From Tremella fuciformis (taxonomy: Eukaryota > Basidiomycota > Tremellomycetes > Tremellales > Tremellaceae), in contig CP136490.1 of NCBI GenBank assembly GCA_032768795.1, positions 1,798,001 through 1,862,000 on the forward strand: 64,000 nucleotides of DNA, in the 5' to 3' direction. Made by a program: the position numbers and the translations under genes. Under the pieces are notes generated by a model. It saw only the letters and a program-made list of their open reading frames with translations, searched no databases and was not told the origin of the DNA. Positions 57,301 to 64,000 of this stretch are shown here, piece after piece (positions within the stretch are counted from its first letter, which is position 1; every line of letters starts with the position of its first letter).

Positions 57301-58427
57301 ATACAGCGTTCCCGCCGATTACGCATGTTTCCGACTTCATGACGCCCTGTTGTCGCGACTGAGCCATGACGGTCCGTATCGCTAATATGAGCCGACTGAC
57401 TGATGCTTACCGTAGATTCCCTTGAGACATCCCTCTCAACCTTCTCAAGCGAGATGGCGACCGTGGCAATGATTCTAGGTATGCTAGCAGGACGGGTCCC
57501 ACTTATCGCAAGGCACCGCCACTCAGGATTCTCTGGTTCTGATAGACGAAGTGACACGGTGCTGTGTCTGCATCTGAACTGCGTACTGAGAAACAGCTTG
57601 GGCGGGGAACTTCACCCCTGGACGGCGTTGGCATTGCGCATGCGTTCGCAGAAGCTCTGGCTCGCAGACGCGTGAGTCCCGATCACTTACTGCATCCGCG
57701 CGTACCCTGACCCGGTTCGAGACTTTCACCTTTTTCGCTACACACTTCGCCGACTTGCGCAAGACCCTTTCCTTCACAACCGGCACAGCTTTGTGAGGAG
57801 TATCATGGTTTGGCGCATGGAATATATCACTGAGCAGCAGTTTACACTTTGAGGGAGAGGTAGAGCACGCGTAGCGAATCTGACAACTGCCAGCTTATGC
57901 CTGAAGGGTTTCGGTGGGCAAAACTTGTCCGCCTGGAATCAGACGTGTAGTCGTTTTCGCGTCTTCGAAGGACCGGCGGGTCAGCCTGCTCGTTACGGTA
58001 GGAGAATCTTACAATCCAAGGCGTAAGTTGATGTGAAGGCATTGAGCTTGCGAATAACGCGTCCCTGCCTCGATCGGTCGTCGCGCAAGCTCGTCAAGTC
58101 GCTCAGAAGCTGAACCAGCGGCAGGAGTCTGGTGGGTTCCTGAAATCCGTCACGGGTTGACTCAAACACACAGCTCGCGACAGTAGTGCTGAGCAAGCTC
58201 TTGCCCAGCGCCGCAGCGTATTGTTGGAGGTGAGCCGAGATCAATTGGTTGAGGGCGTCGGCCGGATTTGCGCTTATCATGAACAGCTGAGAAAGCGTTT
58301 GAGGCAGCTTGCAACTCTTTCGTCTCTACCGGATGACGAATTGGCGACATCGCTTCGCCAAATTCAACGGCAATGCCTACTGTCTCTTCGGAAGACCATG
58401 CCGGCGACAGGACCGACGGAGACGTAA
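54372..58427 (+). CDS. MSH4: MutS homologue MSH4 (meiotic recombination), split into many small exons
   Basis: No long open frame exists, but exons joined by short introns give a full MutS-family protein. N-terminal part: DCILAVMPYR, STGLEVGLAAFNLLAG, LDPASTLLVPDPFF. Core: SLALGAAAAIFRWLNARRD, GLLFVDAGTARNLELVTNMS, ELLNTCRTRMGCRLLRTYLL, YAIKPGQNKLLDVARETFTE, LVRPEFKGYLAV. The ATPase domain has Walker A GPNMSGKTTYLRQIG (Asn codon split by the intron 57151-57193), VPADYACFRLHDALLSRLSH, DDSLETSLSTFSSEMATVAM, Walker B DELGRGTSPLDGVGIAHAF (intron 57551-57596) and TFTFFATHFADLRK. The C-terminus reads RFRVFEGPAGQPARYGIELA, SLPRSVVAQARQVAQKL and ends TGPTET. The lack of the mismatch-recognition domain I and the motif set fit MSH4, which with MSH5 stabilises meiotic crossovers. 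At least 15 introns; one (57263-57306) requires a GC donor. Some 5' and central joints remain approximate. Confidence 0.9.
57263..57306 (+). other. GC-AG intron in MSH4
   Basis: Donor CTT|GCAAGT, acceptor atacag, 44 nt. Joins AAIGC to FVPADYA, matching the conserved MutS G-x-[FY]-VPA block. No GT donor has the right phase. Confidence 0.87.
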
Positions 58428-58489
58428 AATCAGAAGAGGAGTACATCCCAGAGAAGAGGCGCCGGGCGACCCGATATGCATCCATCAGG

Positions 58490-59822
58490 TCATGTCTGCC
58501 AATTCAACCTCACGCCCGGCCAGCCTGCCTGCGTGCCGGCGATGAGGTGCCTCTCGGGTACCAGACGTAGCTCTCGCTGCCTCAGGCGCTCGCCCTTTAG
58601 GCGTTGATTGCGTGGTCCATCTCCGGCAGGATCGGTGTCGAGTGACTGATCAGAAGGGGTCCGCGGCAAAGAAGTAGAGTACAGATGTGTACGAAGCAAG
58701 ATTTGCTGCACCACGAGCAAAGCTCTGGATACTGCAGAATAGAGTGCCCCGTCTGAACCGGGACTGCTTCCGCTTTGGAAGTGTCCCATGATCATCGCCG
58801 ACAACAGGTCACCGGTGCCGGTGAAATCGGCATCCAGGGTTGGCAAAGCGAACAGCCATGTATTCAGGTGTCGACCGTCCCATGTGCTGGCAACTGAAAG
58901 TAGGACCTCGCTATCCGGGGCGGACCAGTCGAGTGATTTATACCAAAGGGGTATAGTTTCGGGAAGCAATTTCTGATATTCGTTCGGGGCTTCCGGGAGG
59001 GCGATGCCCGCGACGGCTGCCACTTTAAATGGTACTGAAGAGCACACAACATGTGGTACGCCGCTCGCCGTATGTAACTCCAAAAGAGCCGCCTTTAAGG
59101 AATCAATCGAATCGATGCTGACACCCGAGAGCAATCTTAGCTTCTGTCAGCCACGTTCAACTGTGTTGCGGCGTCCACCTACTCGGTCTCAAATTGGTTG
59201 GGCGTGATGATAGTCGCAAGCCGGAGCATCCGTCGATACACGGGCACCACGTCTGGAGATACGTAGAGACCTCGACCGACGTCTCCCATCACCGCTGTGA
59301 TTTTAGTCAAAGAGGGGCAACGACAAGTCCATGGCGCCCTCACGATCCAAAAGATACACGAGCTTTGGGTTCGCCGCGCGCATAGCTTCGATCCTATCCG
59401 CAACGACTTGCAATGCCTCTGCACCCGGTATGTAGCCCGTTATAACTCTGCTGTAACGAGATAGCCCGTTCGCGTCGAGGCCCTCGAATATGGCCCTCAG
59501 CTCTTCTGCCGTCGTTTTGTGACCTCTGGCTAAGCCATAACCTGTATGGAGGATCGCATCAGCTGGACACGGCTTTGTAGATGCTAACACCCACCAGTAT
59601 GGTTTGAGAACTGCACTGAGTTGATGACGTCCACATCGAATCCCAAAGTTTGTAGAGGGAAAGTGGCCGCTCTGTTGCCTAGAGGATCATCAGCGTGGAA
59701 CTCGAAAGGGACATGATATCGTTGGGACACTTGCCAACGTAGCCGGATACCACATGAGATTGAATTGATAATACTCGTTCTGTATCAACAGACGCGGATA
59801 TACCGGTGTTTTGCGCTGACAT
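58490..59822 (-). CDS. BUD16: Pyridoxal kinase
   Basis: Phosphorylates pyridoxal/pyridoxine to make the vitamin B6 cofactor. The start at 59822 gives [20 protein letters not shown], then [10 protein letters not shown] joined to [20 protein letters not shown] over an intron (59679-59734) that must use a GC donor. Further blocks are [80 protein letters not shown] and the anion-hole/catalytic [16 protein letters not shown] (GTGD). The C-terminal extension is Arg/Leu-rich. It is convergent with MSH4, with 62 bases between stops, so mature transcripts probably overlap. The B6 theme may link to the neighbouring reductase (speculative). Confidence 0.93.
59679..59734 (-). other. GC-AG intron in pyridoxal kinase
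   Basis: Donor TTG|GCAAGT, acceptor ctctag, 56 nt. Joins GYVG to NRAATFPLQ exactly as in the family. A GT alternative would lose a conserved residue. Confidence 0.85.
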
Positions 59823-60039
59823 CTCGCCAGTAGCGGCGTCTAGCTGTCGTCCGTCGCGACCTTGGTTCCTCTGCGATCTGGGAGGCTTCCGTACAGCGAA
59901 ACGATTGTCAGGGCAGGCGTGTTCCGGTGATCATGTGCACCAGATTGAACAGATGAAGAAATGTAGGGAGAGGCGATATAGATAAGTTGAGAAGCTCGGC
60001 GGTTGTCAGGTGTCACGTGATGTCCCGTGTCCGATACGC

Positions 60040-61673
60040 ATGTACTGTACCTTCGAGAAGAGCCAGATGAACACCTCCTCTCACGCTATGTCCATTGACC
60101 TTCTGCCGCGGTCGCGCTCCACGATAGAATGGAAGCGCGTCCAACTGTACGCTCTAGCAGCGCTCGTCAGGGTGGCTCTTTTCCTTGGAACCAAGCTTCC
60201 CGTTGCTCTGAGCGGACGTCCTGAATTGACTTCCCCGCTCACCTCATTCAGACATCGTAGGTCCCATCTTCGTATTGTGCCAGCAACCTCAACAGACAGT
60301 TAAGGAAGGCGTGTTTCTACATCGAGTCGGGATCGAGCCCTTCGAAGAAGGGATTTTCTCCCATGTGGGTGTTGCGTCGCTTCATCACGACGTGTCGGTC
60401 GTGTTGGCGTCGATGAGCTGATCCCACAGTCTGCCTTGACGCTGAATGCTTTGTCAAGTGCTGTACGATCCAATGACCTTGCGGCTTATGCGCTCTGGAT
60501 TTCTTTGGATCTCATCACTGCTGCTGGTATAGAGCAAATCTACACACAGCGCATGGCCGGGTCGTCCTCGCGCTCATCCCTGCTGGCCATCGCAAGGTAT
60601 TCGCTCAATCGCAGCTGTTCATCGCGGCTGATGAACAGTTATCTGTACAATCCATACGCATTGTTGTCGTGCATAGGTCTCAGCACCTCGAGCCTAGACA
60701 ATTGCATTTTGACTCTTGCGTTGGCCAGCGCCTCAGCAGGTATGTAAGCATGGAGCCACGACTAGCGGTGCTGACTGATGTTTTCAGGACACGCGTCGTT
60801 CTGCGCCATATGCTCTGCATTGGCGATTCAACTCAACCCCTACTCGATACTTCTCCTCCCGCCTCTAGTCTTGACGCTCAGGCGATGTCGGCCAGGCACG
60901 ATGGCGCGCTTCTGTGGGGCATTTGTCCTCTGCTTCGTGGCCGTAACCTATTCAGCCCTCGCAAGGACGCCGACATCGGGGCTTGGCATATTCAATAATG
61001 TTGCCACCACGTAGGTACCGCGTGTCGAGCGTACTTCAGCTGAGATCAGGCTGCGCGTCCCGTTTCTGACACCGAACGTGGGCATGTGGTGGTATTTCGT
61101 GACAGAGATGTTCGATCATTTTCGCCCTTTTTTCGTCGGGATCTTTCAGGTCGGCAACCTTCTCCCGAGAGCATTCTGTGTCTTACTCAAGCAGATGCAC
61201 ATACTGATCTATGCCTTGCCCGTCTGCCTTCGACTTCGGAGCGATCCTTTATTCGCCTCCTGGATCCTGATCGGAATCATCTCGGTTTGGAAGAGTTATC
61301 CCACTTTGGGCGATATGGCCTTGTGGACAAGTCTGCTGGTCTGTTTCCCAGAGACCTTGCCGAGTATGTCACCCGCAGTCCAAGACGGTGCTGACGATAA
61401 GATCTACGACACCCCTTGTTCACACTCGCCGTCAATCTCTATACGGCAATATTGTTGCCCCTGCTGCATTCGCTTTGGTTGTTGACGGGCACGGGAAATG
61501 CGAATTTCTTCTATGCTGCGACAATGGTTCATGGTTTCAATGCTTCCCTCGCCATCGTGGACGTGCTGGGAGCACATCTGCGATCACGCGTGAAGTCGCG
61601 TATGACTGTCGTGCAGATGCGCGCAGAAGACGTTGATCTCCGGATTGTACAATTGTTATCATCCGAGATGTGA
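60040..61673 (+). CDS. GAB1: GPI transamidase subunit PIG-U/GAB1
   Basis: A multi-spanning ER membrane subunit of the GPI transamidase. The first in-frame ATG is 60040 (60067 and 60088 are alternatives). The first membrane span is LYALAALVRVALFLGTKL, followed by RPELTSPLTSF, the luminal loop conserved in PIG-U. Then come KEGVFLHRVGIEPFEEGIFS, LYNPYALLSCIGLSTSSLDN, ALAIQLNPYSILLLPPLVLT, NVGMWWYFVTEMFDHFRPFF, ILIGIISVWKSYPTLGDMAL and FYAATMVHGFNASLAIVDVL. The NVGxxWYFFxExFxHFRxFF-type motif is diagnostic of PIG-U. Six or so introns. It is convergent with UFD2, with only 29 bases between stop codons. Confidence 0.93.
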
Positions 61674-61702
61674 TTGTATCCACACATGCATTGGCTAATC
61701 TG

Positions 61703-64000
61703 TTACAAGGTATCTACATCCATTACATCGTTTCGTTGTGTCTTACCCTCAGCCAGCCAGGCATCGATTTTGGCCTTGAGTTCAGTGTCGGGTATGCAAT
61801 CTTCGAATTTGAGGCTGACGACATCAGCCAAAACTAGATACAAACCCAAAATTTGATACACTGACGGCATATTGTTGAACGGATCAAGCTCTTTTGACAA
61901 GAGCACCGTTCGTATGGTACCTCGGTCAATGACCACCCGAGAAATGGGCAATATCACCGGATCTTTCATCACTGCCCGTCAGTTGAAGCTTCTCAAGGTC
62001 ATGTGCCTTACGGGTTGACAACAGTGGGTCTGTACGTCAGCCGCTATCCTCAGAGTGCAGCAGGGAGAAGGCTCACCGAGGAATTCGTCGGGCACTTCTC
62101 TCTCGTCCTCCAGTAAGATCGTGGCTCTCATGTCCTCCACCTTCTGGGTGAATGAAACCACCTCTTTCACCTCAGTGTCGGTCATAATGGCCCTGTTCTT
62201 CAGGATGCGCGCAAACTTCTCGAAAAGCTCTTTCGAGTAGCTGCGCCCATCACTAGCGACGGCCCGAATGAAATCCGACTCGCCAGCAAGATTCAGGTAA
62301 ACCTGAGCGATTGCTGCGAGCAACTGTTTGGGTTTGAAGGCGAATCGATCTGGATCTACCACTCGCAGCTCCTGCATTTTTGGTCCCACCAGGTTGACCA
62401 GATTTTCGTCCAAGGTAGCCGCCAGTCGGTCCACGATCTCAGCCGTCACGAATGGCTCCCGCGTCGTGGCAGTGAAGTCGCGGATGAGCTTGATATGATC
62501 AAGACCCATTGACGTGTGGAACGGCGCAGAAGATTCCGCCTGGCGAAGCTGGCCACTCAGATCATCACGCTCGCTTTTCGGTAATGCCTGCCAAGACCCT
62601 GTGTCGGCTTTCTGCGTTTCGATGTTATTGATTTTCGCCAGATTCGTTAATGATTCCTCCAGGTGAAAAGTCGTGTCACTCATAAGCATGTTGACAAACT
62701 TGATGAATTGATCGAAATCGTCTTTCCGGCACTGTACAAATGCCTCACGATGCAACGGATTCTCCCACATCGACCGGAAGATGCGGCTGATATCGCGGCG
62801 GAAATTGAACTTGTCCCAGAACTGAGTATGTCCTCCAGTCATTTCGACGTCGATGAAAAAGCGGATCAACGTCGGCATGAGGTACTGGGTCGACAGCGGG
62901 TGGACGCTGAGGCGATCGAATATCGGACCTTTGCGCCAGTAACCCACCGGATAGAGACCATGCGCTAAGACAGATACCAATTTGGCCTTGAGGAAGGGGT
63001 TGTTGACGTACCCCGGTGAGAGAAAGGTAATGGCAAACGTGATAAACGTATCCTTATCGGTATCGTCGAAAGCGTTCGGATCGTACCGAGAGAGGAAATC
63101 GCAATATTCGACAATATTGTCTATAAGATATTCGGGCAGCATGCGGAACTGCACGGAGCTCTCTTGAGACAGCGGGAGCCGTATCGGAGGGGAAGGATGC
63201 TGATGGGCGGGGTCGACAAGGCGTACAAACCATGTCATCATGAAACCCACAAAAGTCAGATTCAGCCGATAGAATACAGGGTCGAGGAGTTGTGTGTCGT
63301 AGGCATGCAGTGAGGCATGCAGAGTGGCCAGGTCACCCTTGAGTTTCTTGATGGCAGCTTCACCTTGAGCCTCCAAAGCTGGATTGCCGATCCAGTCACC
63401 TCTGGCCGCTTCGGTCCGCTTCAGTTCTTTCTCGATGTCCGACAGATTGCGCTCCGCCTTCGTCCGTTGTCCGATGGTTTTGACGACACCAAGGTGTTGG
63501 AATGCGTTTGTCATGTAGAATAGTTCACTGATGAAATTAGGCGCGATTCCGCTGCTCATTGCGTAGTAGTCATCCGCCTCCTCCTTGGTGGCTCGTATCT
63601 TCGTCTCATCGCTAATGTCGAGGCGTTTCGTTTGGCGGAAATATTCCACATCGACCTTGTCGATCTTGGAAAAGGAGACATCCATTACAGGTTCGAAGAG
63701 CTTGAGAAGGACAAAGTGAAGATTGGTCATATAACCGTCTGAAGACACGGTGCGATGATCGACCTGGATGCCAGCCCGCTTCTCATTCAAACGGATGACT
63801 AAAGCGAAGAAGTCGAGTGCGCTCTCTCGAGCTGAAGGATCTGCGCGAACTATGGAGTTGTAGATATCGAATAAAGAAGTCTGCAGACTCTGCAACACAT
63901 GCCGCAAGTTCGCCTTGCTGGCATCGATATCGTCCGTCTTTCTCTCCGTGGGATTTGAAAAGTAAGTCTTCCATACGTCCGGGGACTCCCGTGGATAAAC
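61703..64000 (-). CDS. UFD2: Ubiquitin conjugation factor E4, U-box ligase UFD2 (5' truncated)
   Basis: The C-terminal part of an E4 ubiquitin-chain elongation factor. The open frame runs off the window edge (SPDVWKTYFSNPTERKTDD) and gives the Ufd2 core: ISELFYMTNAFQHLGVVKTI, MLPEYLIDNIVEYCDFLSRY, FITFAITFLSPGYVNNPFLK and FWDKFNFRRDISRIFRSMWE. Then come LVNLVGPKMQELRVVDPDRF and FKPKQLLAAIAQVYLNLAG. The U-box is assembled over three exons: VPDEFLDPLLSTLMKDPVIL, PISRVVIDRGTIRTVLLSKE, LDPFNNMP, then KFEDCIPDTELKAKIDAWL near the stop. It ends VMDVDTL. Ufd2 works with Cdc48 and delivers substrates to the proteasome. Identification is secure. Confidence 0.95.

Noticed and set aside
54500..58400. 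Initial impression of a degenerate, gene-poor or transposon-relic region
   Set aside because: Exon joining recovers a complete MSH4 with intact ATPase motifs.
1..64000. CRISPR arrays, tRNA/rRNA genes, insertion sequences, retrotransposons
   Set aside because: Direct reading found no array-like repeats, no convincing tRNA cloverleaf and no transposase or reverse-transcriptase motif. A tRNA scan would be needed to exclude an intron-containing tRNA completely.

Overview
The window comes from the nuclear genome of a basidiomycete yeast, most likely a tremellomycete. Genes are packed at 29 per 64 kb on both strands. Almost all are interrupted by many 40-60 nt introns with a ctgac/ctaac-like branch motif just before the acceptor, and no repeats or mobile elements are visible. 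The best protein matches from memory are to basidiomycete-type housekeeping genes. Genus and species cannot be fixed from sequence alone.

Layout. 0-10 kb: the 3' part of eIF3 subunit L, NAD(P)HX dehydratase, an RS-rich protein ending in the ubiquitin-like modifier Hub1/UBL5, complex III core protein 2 (QCR2), a peroxisomal-type mitochondrial carrier, and translesion DNA polymerase kappa. 10-18 kb: an unrecognised protein, a chromatin-type 4CXXC_R1 zinc-finger protein, and lipoyl synthase. 18-33 kb: the ER-fusion GTPase SEY1, an HLTF/Rad5-like SNF2-RING-HIRAN protein, an SH3 adaptor, a small unknown multi-exon gene, a GRF zinc-finger protein, and a long coiled-coil protein ending in a GAS2-related microtubule-binding domain. 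33-38 kb: three oxidoreductases (MDR-type, formate dehydrogenase, SDR). 38-48 kb: mitochondrial protease OMA1 divergent from mitochondrial Hsp70 SSC1, branched-chain keto-acid dehydrogenase E1 beta, and glycogen branching enzyme. 48-54 kb: PKA catalytic subunit, an epoxide hydrolase with a 1-nt frameshift in its active-site motif, and an aldo/keto reductase. 54-64 kb: meiotic MSH4 in many small exons, pyridoxal kinase, GPI transamidase subunit PIG-U, and the 3' part of the E4 ubiquitin ligase UFD2.

How the genes relate. There is no biosynthetic gene cluster in the usual sense. Themes that recur are mitochondrial function (QCR2, LIP5, OMA1, SSC1, BCKDHB), DNA damage tolerance and recombination (POLK, the HLTF-like gene, MSH4), and carbon or stress metabolism (GLC3 divergent from PKA; FDH between two other dehydrogenases). 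The most notable observations are the in-frame RS-domain/Hub1 fusion, an unexpectedly high number of GC-AG introns (six whose reading frame requires the GC donor, one probable), the epoxide hydrolase frameshift, and a GAR-domain cytoskeletal protein. Exon boundaries were worked out by hand from reading frame, splice signals and family conservation. Where they were not fully resolved this is stated.
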